From assembly GCA_038093515.1 (NCBI GenBank), contig JBBPSI010000001.1, positions 372,001 through 436,000 of the forward strand: a stretch of 64,000 nucleotides of DNA, in the 5' to 3' direction. Of the stretch, positions 11,265-22,797 are shown one piece after another. The DNA comes from Butyriboletus loyo. Taxonomy: Eukaryota; Basidiomycota; Agaricomycetes; Boletales; Boletaceae. Each line of letters opens with the position of its first letter. Position 1 is the stretch's first letter. The notes beneath the pieces are model-generated. The model was not told the DNA's origin, did no database searches, and was given only the letters and a program-made list of their open reading frames with translations. The position numbers were made by a program, and so were the translations under genes.

Positions 11265-13768
11265 TTACAGTACCCGCAGTGTCCACCCGTGCAATCCTCC
11301 GTCCGCACTCGCCGCAGCCTGAGCAGCGGCGAGCCAACCTGGATCCGCGGTTGGTCCCCCAGGCGGCGTTAGAACGTGGCCGGGTGCCATGCCACTAAGA
11401 TCCATGGATTGAAACACATTCTCGCAAGCTATCGTTCTCCCCGAATGGTAGCCGACCCCATCCGAAGCCCTAATAAATAGAATAGGCAGGCTTCTACCAG
11501 CAATCGATGACTGTGGCGAGCTGTTGGCCGTCTGAGGCCCACCGCTGGTTGGTCCGTCAACCTGAGTCCCCGGTGTGGCGCTTTCGCCACCAGGTGGTGC
11601 TGTATGGGGCCCGGTTGTTGCACCATCGTTAGCGGGGATGACGTCCTCCTGGAGTGCTTTGATAACCTCAGCAAGTGAAGGCATCTCCACCGTCACCAGA
11701 GTGTGCAATGGTGGATATCTCCCCGCGGGAACACCGGAGGAGATACCCGGCACGGTTCCGTCATTTGGCACCAATTCGGATGATGGCCCCGCGATTCCAC
11801 CGCCGTACGAAATATCCGTGAGCGGTCCTGGCGCATGCGGCGGAAAGCAACGCGCACGGAGAGGACCGATATTCCCAAGGTAAACTGTGAGCGGTTGTTG
11901 TGTGCGTGTTTTCGGATCTTCATAAAAGAAGTTGGAGACTGTCAGTTCCAAGGTGTTATTAGCTGGGCGATAGCTCGGAGCCGTAAACAAAGTTGGGAAT
12001 GGCGTAATAGGAAGTTCGGGTATTGAATTGTTCTGACCGAACGCATCGAAAAACGTGTATTGGAATTTGGCTGTGAATGACAACGGTCAACAAGTGAAGT
12101 TTATGGATACACGATACACATACAGATGCCGACGATTGTCCAACACAAATAATCATCCACTTCATCAGAGAGAACTCGAACGCCCTCTTTCATCTCTTCT
12201 CTAACACGAGGTGATTGGAAGATGAGAGGGTGCGTTCCCCCTTGTGATGACACCCCAGGAGTAGACGGGGCAACTCCTGGTGGGCCAGGGACAGGGCCTG
12301 CGGCAGACAAGTAATGTCTCGAGCCATCAGCATTGACCCGCTGCAATGCTATTTTTTGCATTTGACTGACAGGGCCACCATCTTCTGGAGAGACCCGGCC
12401 TTTATCTACTTTGCGAATGATGAGGGGCGATGTCGCGATATTAGACAGCGTGTCGGATAATACTACTTCACATCCATACGTCACGGCCTGGTGGCCACCT
12501 GCGAAATTGTGAACGTGAGTATTAGTGCATAATACTTTCAGGTCACGTGAAAACGTACCGTGGACTGGCGGAGCATCCTCTGGGCGGCGAACTACATTTA
12601 CATTGAAGGCTGACCAGCCGACGTTACTGGCACACAATTGAGCAGAGTCAATGGTCATGTATTTGGTGCGAACCGTCTGTGAGTTGATACGGTTGAAAAG
12701 GGAGACTGGACCTCCAGCGAGAATGCACGACGAGATGTTACGCGTCTTGGCTGTCTTCTTTGAGGGTTTAGATATAATTGTTACAGGGGCTGAATCAAAC
12801 GACGCCCAAACACGACCACCAGTGTTATCGCCACTACCTTCCCCTGTTGCTGAAGGGGGGTCCATGATATCGAGTGATAGAGTGAAGCTCTTGGCCTTGG
12901 CGGTACCAGTGACGTGGAGGAACTTGAAGCTGCCGGTCATGTTATTGTCGAGGGAAGTTTTCTGATCAAAGGAGCGGTCCCCCTGTTCAGAAACGACAGC
13001 CATGGAGAGCTGCTGGGAGCGCATCTGCCATACTGGTCCCTGAATATGGACGATAGGAGGGGGACAGAGAAAACGCTTTTCGCTGCCATACGACTTTTGA
13101 GCGACGGCGGCATGTAGACACATTACTGTGGTCATCGGTATGACGCGCGCCGGGTCCTGGGAGACATGATCGCGTACGGTACGGCGAATTTTCGGATGGG
13201 GATCCTCCTGTTCCCCTTCATTGAGCTTGCGCTTACTGTTCTTACTACCGGAGGGCTTATCGCGAAGGGGGGGTGAATAATGACGCGCTTAAGCGCTCGG
13301 TGAGGGACTTACTTGTGGAAGCAAGGTGACGTGATGTGGGGCTGCGAGCTGGGGAGGAGGAGGAGGAGGAGGAGGAATTGCCCAGTGATGGAGGGCAGAC
13401 TCTGGGGGTAGCTGGTCTTTGCGACTCGCGGCAAGGATTGACTGGAGAGACGCGCTTGGATCGGGATTAGAAAGGACGGAGGGGGCAGCGGCGGTCATGG
13501 TGGGATGGGAGTGGTTGACGACGCCATTATCGGTGGAGGGGGGCGGATGGTGCTGGGGCTTTACGGAGGACAATTGTTGGGTGGTTTGATGGGCGATATG
13601 TTCAGCGGGAGGAGAGGTAGTGTTTACGAGAATGTCGAGGACCGGTTGGGACGGGGAAGGAGGGCGGGGAGACGAGCTGTTTGACGCAGCCTGATGGAGG
13701 TGGGCGTCGAGGTGAGCAGCGTCGGGCATTGAGATGTGTGGGGAAGAGAAAGGATGGAATGTCCTCAT
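11265..13768 (-). CDS. CSL-family transcription factor (CBF1/Su(H)/LAG-1 type)
   Basis: Nuclear sequence-specific DNA-binding protein of the family that holds metazoan Notch effectors and fission yeast Cbf11/Cbf12. The first exon is a Pro/His/Ser-rich low-complexity N-terminus with a poly-Pro run. A later exon carries a basic stretch (SGSKNSKRKLNEGEQED) and the Rel-like N-terminal domain with LHAAVAQKSYGSEKRFLCPP. Next come KTRNISSCILAGGPVSLFNR and INSQTVRTKYMTID (beta-trefoil), then LIIRKVDKGRVSPEDGGPVS and CWTIVGI, diagnostic of CSL proteins. The last exon gives the C-terminal IPT/TIG domain, interrupted by a Gly/Pro-rich insert before LPILFIRASDGVGYHSGR. The start chosen is MRTFHPFSS; a Met 13 codons later is possible. 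Fungi lack Notch, so the role is Notch-independent. Confidence 0.92.
13351..13376. repeat. (GGA)n microsatellite encoding a Pro run
   Basis: Uninterrupted GGA triplets on the plus strand, read as a proline run near the end of the CSL gene's first exon. Likely length-variable between strains. Confidence 0.85.
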
Positions 13769-14100
13769 AACAGTTTCCCGCCAGGGATAACGACGTTGGC
13801 TGCCAGCTGTGGGAATCGAGAACAGAGGTGGGAAAAAACGAGAAGTCCTGAGAGTCGTCCAAAGTACTCGATGACAAATTCACACCAACACGTGCTACAC
13901 CGTGGAAATTCATCAGCACAGCCACGCCCTTCTCGGCCCGATTCTCGGTCAATTCACACGCTGACGGCGACCGTGTAATAAGACAGACGACATGCTAGAA
14001 TATTCCAATGCAAACATCAAGTAAAAAATATGGTCCATCAAGTCAATAGTACCCGCATCAAGAATGTCGTTAATCGTCCTAGTCCATAGCCAACTTTCAC
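13769..14100. other. CSL promoter / DUF4203 gene 3' flank
   Basis: Same-strand intergenic gap. It must contain the CSL promoter and the downstream gene's polyadenylation region. No further ORF with recognisable content. Confidence 0.35.
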
Positions 14101-17100
14101 CTAGCTGGGAGGGTCACGGAGGATCCCAGACGACCTTCGCACCTCACCGGTTCCATCGCGTGGTCGACTCTGTCCAGGGAAGGGGACAGTGGCGCTGGGG
14201 GGTGCCCGGGAGTCATGTCTAGACCCCCTAGGGTCTGGACGGACGCCCAGCTCTATGTCATGCTGGTATCGTTGCCAGTCCCCAACTCTCAGCATCGACT
14301 GCCGCTTCGACGAAGTCGATACGATAGGACCACCACCGATCGCAGCGAGCTTGTCTGCGCTCAAGGCATTGGCGCTGGAACCTCGATCACCGGCTCTACC
14401 CATGTCAATCAGAGCCGCACCCCGTTTACCCGACCCATCGTCCGACTTGCGCTTCACTCTCTCCTCGCGCTCGAGTTCCGCTGCCTTCTCCGCTTGTCGC
14501 CTACTCACCACCTCCCGCTCAATGGCCTTTGATCGCTCCCAGCGACTTTTAGCTGCCGCGAGGTCCGCAGACTCCTTCTCGGCCTGAGTAACAGGGCCTT
14601 GAAGCCCACGCATCTTCTGTCTATGGCGCTTTTCAAGTTCCTCGAACGTTGCAACACGCTGTGGCTCAGCCTTCTGGGGAACGGGAGCCACAACGTTGCC
14701 ACGGGGCAAAATGAAAGGCACGTTTGAAGCGGTGTCCTGGGAAACTGGTTTGATAGACCGCGTTGGGGGTAACACAATGGGGATATTGGGGTTCGGCTCG
14801 GGGGAGTTCTTCGTAGGACGAGCGCGGGTGAGGATATGGGGGGTGAGGTTGGGGGGAGGCTGCTCAAACACAGGAGCATGACCGGGTGGTTGCAACAGCA
14901 CAGCAGGAATGTTACTACTGGGGCGGTTCTGTGACTTCCTTGTCTGCACCTTTGGCAGACCAGCGAGCGTGGCGGCGATGGGTATATCTTCATCTGATAT
15001 GTCTTTGGGGGTGGTATCGCCGCCATTGACATCGAGCATGCTCTCACGACGTTTGCGCTGGACGAGGGCTTCAGTCACTGCTTGAGGCATGGGAAGACGT
15101 TGCGTGTTGGGCATGGTGGCAGAGACAGGCGTGGTTGGAATTGGTGCCGTCACACCGGATGGTGGCTGAAGTAGTTTGCGGTCGCGTACGTAAGCATCCC
15201 AATCATCGTCTTTCAACGGAACGCTTGTGGGACGGCTTATGGAGGCACCAAGGGGAGGTGCATCAACGAACTTGGACAGTTCCATAGACAGCGCGCGACC
15301 ACGCGGATCAGGTTGTCTTGGAGGTCGTGTATGAGGCCGAGGAGCAATAGCATTGTCGAGGTCGTGACTGAGAGTACGACGCGAGGTGAGCGAGACCTTG
15401 CGTGAGCGAGAATCATCAGAGTCTACGCCAGGTGTGTCTGACCGCAGAGCATCAATGGAACGCCTAATGGTCTGGATCTCAGCAAGGAGTTCCTCCTTGC
15501 GGGCGAGGTCGCTCAGCTCAGCGGAAATCTGAGCCCTTTGGGCTTCCTTGGCTTCCTTGCTGACGTCCGGCTCTGTATCGGTGATGAAGCCTGCCGGGAC
15601 GTCGTCTTGAATCCCAACTCCGAGGTCCAGATGAGGGAGGAGAGATCCCGGAACCTGGGGGCCTCTCGCAGTACGCTTGAGTTCGTCCTCGGGCATCGGT
15701 GCTGCCATGAAGTCGGATACGCCGGAGGCATGCCGAGCACGACCACCAACGAGAGTAAAAGTGGACGAACGGCCTTCGTTGGATCCAGATGTCGGAAATT
15801 CCTTCATGAGAGGTGTGCCCGAATATCCACTGCCCGACCGAGCATGCGTTGCAAGGGATGGGTGGTCATTATCCCACTCCACTTTCTCTTTCGCAAGCCC
15901 GGCAAATCGGTCAGACATATTGAGTTCAGCCTCTTCATCTCTGCGTTTTTGCTCTTCGGCGATCTCGTTTAGCTTTCGCTGGAGAACACGAAGGATACGC
16001 AATTGGACTGCGCCCCCCATAAGGGCGACAGCACCAATCAAGCCAAGCTCGATCTCCATGGTCTGCGAGACAGGAAATGCAATGTTGTTGCTGGTATACT
16101 TGGGGAACAGATCACTGAATCCCAAGTTCCACATGTAGAACTGATAGAATATGTAAGCATACTTGAGCAAAACCGCACTAGCGGGCGTCACATACTTCCT
16201 TGAGTCCAGCAGTAGTGTAGCAATCGACGCCCAAAATGAACGCCGATGATCCAACGAAAGCAGTTGCTAGAAGCAACATGTGCCAATGGAGCTTTGGTAT
16301 AGTGCAAAGCACGAAGGCAACGACACCACATACTGGAGGAGGCGTTAAGCCTAGAATGTGAAATGCGTCAAGGTCATACCAATGTACAATATCCAGCGCA
16401 ATCCAACGGACGGAATGAGGCCACCGTCCCTGAAACATTGAATCCACAAACCAAAGGCGAAACCTCCCCAAGCGCCGATGAAGTATTTGGTTGCCTTCCA
16501 GAAGAAGATGGTGAAGGCACCTCCCATTATACCGGCTACGGAAGATGCGAGCACAAACATGCCCTGGAGCGTTTTATTCGGGGGATTTACTGCGGGGAGA
16601 ATGCCAAATTTGACGATGAGACCGAAGCAAACGAGTGACAAGGTGTAAAATCCGATGAGGAAGAAGGAAGTCCTGAAAGACCAAGATTCAGCGATTGGAT
16701 GTGTAGTCTGAAGGAAACTGCTCACCATCTGTTCTTATGACCCCAGAACGCACTTGGCAGGCCTGTCAAGATGAGGATAGCTCCTAGAACACCGAAAGCG
16801 GGAGTGATTTGGGTAGTGAGCACGATGGGGGTTGGCGATGGAGAGGGCGACGATGAAGCAGTTGGGGTTGGAAGCGTGCTGGTGACATTAAAGACGGTGG
16901 GAACGAGGGTGGTGAACGGGATGCCTTGGCTACCAGAATAACTGACGGATGTTGCATTGTAGAGACTCGTTGCAAGAAAAGTGGTGAGGTTTGCGGAGAG
17001 GGTCGGGGTCGGGGTCGGAGTGGGAGTGGGAGTGGATGAATTGGTGATGGTTGAACTCGCGGAGGCAGACGTGGACTGAGCGGAGACATGGAGAAGGAGA

Positions 17101-17153
17101 GGCGAGAAGAGAAGAGACAAGAAGGCAGGGACACGAAGTGGAGAGAGCCTCAT
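14101..17153 (-). CDS. TM7S3/TM198-like (DUF4203) multi-pass membrane protein with long cytosolic tail
   Basis: Membrane protein of unknown function with the DUF4203 fold shared with animal TMEM198/TM7SF3. Four exons give about 980 residues. An N-terminal signal peptide (LSLLFSPLLLHVSA) precedes a Ser/Thr/Pro-rich ectodomain with a Thr-Pro dipeptide repeat and several N-glycosylation sequons, likely mannosylated. Six or seven hydrophobic helices follow (for example FGVLGAILILTGLPSAFWG, IMGGAFTIFFW, WHMLLLATAFVG), with the conserved CYTTAGLKEFYMWNLGF stretch spanning an intron junction. The last helix leads to a roughly 600-residue tail rich in charged and Pro/Ser segments, with a coiled coil around LRILRVLQRKLNEIAEEQKR and another in KSRWERSKAIEREVVSRRQ. 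This layout resembles a wall or plasma-membrane sensor, but no function is known. Confidence 0.78.
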
Positions 17154-17505
17154 TGATGGCGGGGAAGAGGAGGGAGAGGACGGAGGGGGGGGGGACGGAG
17201 GGGGGAGGAGGAACCGAGGACGAGAGCAGGCAGATGCAGACGGACAAGTCAGCCGTCACGAGTACGTGTGACGAAAGTTGGCGACACGGTCTACTACTTC
17301 GCCTCACGAAAGGCCATTTCGATCAAACATGACCGCTAACGTACCCGAGCGGCGACGAGCGGGCGTAGTAGACTCGGCGGAACAGCGTCGCTTTCGTTGC
17401 GTTTCGTTGACCTCCGCAGGTAACGCCGTGTTTCATCACACAAGCTCCACTGTCAAATTAAGGCTTACGTCCAAGTGTCGTCACGCCTACGGTACACTCC
17501 TCCTA
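17154..17505. other. DUF4203 gene promoter with strong purine/pyrimidine strand asymmetry
   Basis: Upstream region of the membrane protein gene. It contains a G/A-rich block at 17161-17220 (C/T-rich on the coding strand) with two G runs. CT-rich tracts are common in fungal promoters. The far end is the helicase 3' flank. Confidence 0.45.
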
Positions 17506-19379
17506 CTAGTCAAAGTGTTCCAGTCTAGCAGGTCGCATACCTATGCGTGAAAGAAGGATGGTCATCTTCTTGGGGTCATCCGTCAACACCACCTTGTTCC
17601 CTCTCCTTTCTTCCCTGCATGCTTCAAGGATAGTGATCACCTTGCCTCGTCTCCCAAATCGCCCCACCCGACCGGCAACATGCAAATATGCATCACCCGA
17701 CCGACCTTCGGGGACTCCGAGCATGAAGACATGGGTCAGATCCGGAAGATCAATTCCTCGGACCGTAGCGAGAGTAGCAACGATCAATGCTGGATTCTCG
17801 TCCGAGACCTCATCCATCTGGGATAGAACATGAGTGCGGCTGGCTTCGTCCGCCACCAAATCAAACGGATGCGCGTTGACACCCAACTGTCGCAGTTCAA
17901 AGATAATTTTGCGTACAGCCGCAGTCGCTGGTAACACTAGGAGTGCGAGGCGAGGCACGTCGAGAGCAAATGTAGCGGCAACTGCCTCCAACATCGCTGG
18001 ATCAAAGGCCAATGGAGCATGTAACAGTTCTGCGAGACAATGAATCCTCAACAGCCAGCCAAGCACGAATTCTTACCTTTGTCAACGTCATCCACGAGTT
18101 CGGCGTCGTCCTCATCCTCGCAAAAAATGGCATCTTCATCCTCGTCATCCGCAGCATCTTGTTCTAACAAGGTCGCATTACAACTGATATCCTGCAATGG
18201 ACGGGCACCGACAATGTTCTTGATGTCTCCTGTCTTCGATACTACGAGGACATGATGTACAGCACTCCGACCCAATCGGTGGGCAGGTAGAGCTGAGGAG
18301 CGTTTTCTGATGAACTTCAACACCTCTCCACGCTGTACCCACCCAAATGTACTGAACAGTGCACGTTGCAACCTATTGCGCAGCGTAGCACTGATCATAA
18401 TCAACTGCGGCCTGTAAGCTGGAGCAGCACGGGCCCGTTCAAGTGACTCATCCCTGACGGAACGCGAGCGCTGGTGCATCCACTCTTTGTCTCTGGATGT
18501 GGGGTAAAGTCTATCCAGGATACGGACGAGATCTGGGGTGTGCTTCTCCAGCTTCTTTCGAGACACTCTTCTGCGCTCTCTCGGCAGTTTGCTGCTAGGA
18601 ACGCGCAGGAGCGCGTCCACCTCATCCACTACGATGGTAGAAGGCGTAGCTAGTCGGAACCTCTCAGGTTGGCGCTCAATAAGCTCCAGTACTGCATTGG
18701 GAGTGGCAATGAGAATGTGTGGGGGTTTATCGATCAACAGGTCCTGGTCGGATGATGCAGATCTGATCGCCGCTTGCATGCGCACAGGCAAGCCTTGCAA
18801 TGTCGACTTGTTGACGTGTCGCACGAGAACCTGTGCGTATTTCGCCAACGAGAATGGTGTGTCTTCGTCAAGAGAGGTCATATGGTGTATCCAATGTAGG
18901 TATTGATACGCAAGGTCTCGGTGCGGCACAATTAACAAGCCAGTGAGTGCCTCTGCAGTACGGTCTTTACTCTCGCCCGCCACCGGATTCGCTTTTCGTG
19001 TTGGGAGTTTGCTTAGCAGAGCCAACATTGCCGCGAAAGATCTAAGGAATGATGATTAGTCTCGAACGCGTCCTGTTGACCGACCAACGCACTTTCCAGT
19101 TCCAGTGTCGTCTTGTAGCAAGACATCTCGATTTTTTATCATAGCGCCTATAAGCTTTCTCTGCATCACGCTCGGTTTTTGAACGTTCGGGAAAGCGATG
19201 TGCAACGTCGCGGCCACCAGGGGTTGAATCCCTGCAGCCTCGAAAGAGCCCTGGTCTGCCTCAAGAGAAGGAACGCGTATTCTGCCATCGCGTGCCGCCT
19301 GTTGGATCAAGCAACGTGCAATGATCGTTTTCGTGCACAGATGTCGGGCTGGAGCTGAATGGAACGAAAAGAAGGACAT
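17506..19379 (-). CDS. DEAD-like ATP-dependent RNA helicase, probably mitochondrial (MRH4-like)
   Basis: RNA helicase of superfamily 2 with an Arg/His/Ser-rich N-terminus (MSFFSFHSAPARHLCTKT) that fits a mitochondrial presequence. Three exons give close to 590 residues. The Q-motif-like segment ends in PSVMQRKLIGAMI. Walker A is DDTGTGKS, split by an intron. Motif Ib region is ILIATPNAVLELI. Walker B reads VDEVDALL, so DEVD replaces DEAD. Motif III is MISATLRNRL, followed by a long insert with an acidic DEDEDAIFCEDEDDAEL run. The C-terminal RecA domain has LIVATLATVRGIDLPDLTHV and HVAGRVGRFGRRGKV (motif VI). The closest known group is Mrh4, which acts in mitoribosome large-subunit assembly; that assignment is by layout and targeting only. 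Confidence 0.75.
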
Positions 19380-19802
19380 GAAAGTCCAGGTTTGAACTGC
19401 GCCTTTTGCCCTTTTCGAGTTCACGCCAATGATACACTCGGCAACTAATTTACATTATCTCGTCTAAGTTACAGACAGGAGCGCTAAGAGGAAAATGGGA
19501 TTTAATCCAGAACTGAGGCGCAGCCGATCATAGCCAAACGCGAGGATGGAAAGTGGGTACCAAGGACTACAAGGGACAGCAGCGAGAACAGACGTCGAAA
19601 GTCTGCGCCAACCGCTCACATGAGCAATCTTGGTATTGAGGAACAGCGGCGCGACGCAGATACGGCGAAAGAATACAATTTATGTAGCATCTTCACCAGC
19701 TGTATCTCTGTTCCTTGTTAAAGAGGATGACCGCCGCTGCTTTGAACGTAATTCTTCAGCTTCCTCCTCCACTGCCTGCTCACCATCCATCCTCGCGAGT
19801 TC
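19380..19802. other. Helicase promoter / sugar transporter 3' flank
   Basis: Same-strand intergenic gap with no recognisable coding content. It presumably contains the helicase promoter near 19380-19500. Confidence 0.35.
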
Positions 19803-22358
19803 CTATTCTTCGTCCCCAATGGGACGATATGCGCTCCTGTCGTCGCGGTAAAGGACCCGGCTGACCCATCCTCTCTCTGCAGGATTGTTCACTTTGGGCC
19901 GTCGGCCAGAGTTTACTGACAACCGATCGGAATGGGTACCCGACATAAGAGAAGCACGCTCAGACTCGTAGTCAAGTCTTTCCTCTGGAAAAATATCAAA
20001 CGTTGTTCCTGCTGATTCTGCGAGATGGATTCACCTTCGCCAAACACAGCATCCATCTCTTCCAATGGTACACCCATGGTTTCGGGATACACTATAGCTG
20101 CGTTAGCTCAAGGTAGAGCCAGGACGAAACTAAACCAACAGAAGTAAACGAGGACAAAGCTGCATGCACAGTAAAAACCGTGCATGGGATATAACCTCCA
20201 AGTAATGACTTCCTGCAAGTAAGGAGTCGTTTCCCCAACAATGAAGTTGAAGGCCCTATAATGAAAAATCAGTCAACGTACGTGCAAATTGTGAGGCGCT
20301 GACCAGTTTGTCGCAGTCGAGATTGAGACGCCTTTGGACCGGAAAGTTAGGGGCATAATCTAAGTGATTTGATCAACATTGAGACCACTGAGTCAACTGA
20401 TAAACCCACCTCAGGTGGATAGAGCCATGGAATTGGTCCCCAGCTTCAAAGAGATGAGTGAGAATCAGAACGCACGACGAAATCCATACCTGTATCCGAA
20501 TGCAGCGTTGAAGATGATCACACAAACAACAACTGCCTGCGGAGTTTCTGGAATGTCGACGTACATCCACCATCCCGTGAGACCCAGAGCAATGCCCATC
20601 TAGTGCATCCATTAGAAAGATCTAAAACCAGGGCACGATGACAACGCATACAACGACAGCACCTGAGAGGAGAATGAATCGACGACCCCAACGATCTACC
20701 AAGTACCAACTGAAAGTGAGATGTGAGCAAAGAAAAGACAGCGTGTGCGAAAGACATACGGCGGAATAGTGCTAAGCAAGTAAATGATGGCATTGATGCC
20801 CGTCATGAGAACGGCATCGCGCCCGAGCCATCCAGCCTCTGTGGGGTATTTCAATCGTGGCTCACCGCCCACGTAAATAGAACGAATTGTACCTTCAAAT
20901 ACCGAAGCTAGCTTGCGATATCAGCAGTGACTTTGCATATTTAACGTATGAATACTCACGCGCATAATAGGAGATTACTGTCGATAGATGTTTTTATCAG
21001 AAATAGGCGATGCGACAACGCGACAACGTACCATTTATCCCATTCTTGCAGATCACGAGAATATTCAATCATGTTACTAGGTCGGGAACTATAACATACC
21101 AGTTGAGCAAAAGCTTGAGACGACATTGCAAGCAAGACACGGCGTTTGTACTTTCTCCACATGATCGAATACGTGCGACCCTCGCCAAGTGCACGCTGAA
21201 CAGATAACTGAATTGTAGCATAAATAAGGCATGGCCATTGGCACACTTACTTCGGAAACGACTTTCTCCTTGATTTCCTGAAATTCTGCCTGTGCAAGGA
21301 TATCGTTGGGATCCCCACCATGCAGATCTACAATAACGCGCATGCCAGCTGCATCTTGGTCAGTATCGATCAACCACCTAAGAAACGTGATCAGCGTATT
21401 ATAGGACACGATAGTGGTGCTTCCATACCGTGGGCTCTCTGGCATCACTAGGCTGCCAACTGCAAGGATGACTCCAATGACGCACTGCATAAAGAGGGGT
21501 ATCCGCCAGGAAAGATGAGAGTCAAGGAACGAGCAAAAATAGTCAATCCACTGGAAGGAACGGGATCAGCACGAAAAAAGGATGCTGGAAAGGCGGGCTT
21601 ACGACTGAAGTAGCATAACCGGCAATGTTGCCTGTGAACTCCATGCAAGCAAGAGCGCCTCTCTGGGGAGGATTGAAATCGCGTTAGCATGTGCAAGATG
21701 TGACTTACATGATTTGGAGGAGAAATTTCACTCTGATATATCGGAACAATAGTGCTAGGAATTACGGAAAGTAAGCATAAAGTGAAGGGGGAATCGCCAG
21801 GATCACTTACGATAATAGGCCGACACCGAAGCCGCTGATGACGCGGCCAATGATCATGACATGGAAGCCGGTGGTGAACGTCTGAACGGCACCTCCAACG
21901 GTGAAAACGAAGGCACCGACGAAGAGTGTTCCCTTTCTTCCAATGATGTCGCCCACACGGCCAGCGGCGATGGACGTAACTTACAGGGGTGAGGAGGGGA
22001 AGATGGCAAAGGGGATAGACACACCTAAGGCGCCGAGCTCCAAGACCGCGACCATCGTTCCAACTTCCAGAGGGCCTGGCGAGTTAAAGAACTGCTTAAA
22101 GTAAGGTCCGGTGATGATACCGGACATGACACTGGTTGTGAAGGATGAGCGCATGGAGCACCAGAGGCGAGGAGTAGGAAATATTCACCCTTGATCGTAA
22201 CCGAACTAGAGATATTGGGTGGTGAATTCGAGAGCAAGGATGAATCGAGAAGTAGACGCACGAGAAAGACGCCAATACTGGCAAAGATGGAGATAGCGTA
22301 GAGCAGAGGCTGCCCGACGAGCCTGTTCCGAGAGGAAGGGGGCGCGGGGTCTGGCATG
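19803..22358 (-). CDS. MFS sugar transporter (SP family)
   Basis: Twelve-helix plasma-membrane sugar/H+ symporter. The multi-exon gene starts at MPDPAPPSSRNRLVG. Signature blocks in order: FGYDQGVMSGIITGPYF, AAGRVGDIIGRKGTLF (loop 2-3 motif), IGRVISGFGVGLLSTIVP, MPESPRWL, IYLLSTIPPWYLVDRWGRR, PEIMPLTFRSKGVSIST and VYPETMGVPLEEMDAVFGE. The FGYDQG block sits on a 17-nt microexon (22189-22205). Just after MDAVFGE the frame must shift to read the plausible tail, which runs from FDIFPEERLDYESERASL to AYRPIGDEE with the stop at 19803. A 26-nt intron or a one-base assembly indel explains this. Without the shift the protein ends about 40 codons later in non-acidic sequence. Substrate is not predictable. 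Confidence 0.9.
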
Positions 22359-22467
22359 GTTGCATTTACTGGGAGATGGAAGGAGAAGAACAAGAAAGGA
22401 TTGACGTTACGCGAGACGACCGACTCCGCCTATCACCACGCCACCCACGTACAACCACAGAGTTACC

Positions 22468-22778
22468 ATGCCCCGCCCAGACCCCTCCGTCGACACAGCA
22501 TCCTACGACACCGGCAGCGACGACAACGAGTACAGACTCGCCCAGCAAGAGTGGCAGGAGAGCGTCAAGGAGCTCCAGCAGCTCGCCCTTGTCCTTCTCC
22601 TCCCCTGGCTGGGCAAATTCCTCGGTCGCAAAACAAGCCACTGGCGTGCGTCTCATCTCATGCTCTCCAGTGTTTCCCTCACTCCGTCCCAGTGTACGCT
22701 CGCTACCTCCGCCTCGGACTCGGACTGTCGTTCTTCCTCGGCGACAGACAACTCGCATTGCCTCTGTTTTCGCGGTGA
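22468..22778 (+). CDS. Small membrane protein, possible Mim2-like outer mitochondrial membrane insertase subunit
   Basis: Two exons joined by one intron encode about 87 residues. The acidic N-terminus (TASYDTGSDDNEY) is followed by QQEWQESVKELQQLALVLLL and PWLGKFLGRKTSHW, then after the intron LYARYLRLGLGLSFFLG. One hydrophobic helix follows an acidic, Trp-containing stretch. This size and order resemble fungal Mim2 of the MIM complex, which inserts alpha-helical proteins into the outer mitochondrial membrane. That match is from memory of the family pattern and is tentative. The gene ends 19 bp before the 3' end of the convergent PPR gene and was easy to miss because of its size. Confidence 0.55.
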
Positions 22779-22797
22779 ATGCTAGTAGCATGCCATC

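Noticed and set aside
14189..14587. Plus-strand open frame of 132 codons inside the DUF4203 gene
   Set aside because: Antisense shadow of a long, well-supported minus-strand exon; composition mirrors the sense strand.
17161..17220. G-rich block as a G-quadruplex regulator
   Set aside because: Purine-rich tracts are common in fungal promoters, and nothing else supports a structured element.
19380..19424. Helicase extended to 19424
   Set aside because: The first codon of that frame is GTG; the first ATG is at 19379 and is followed by a good targeting peptide.
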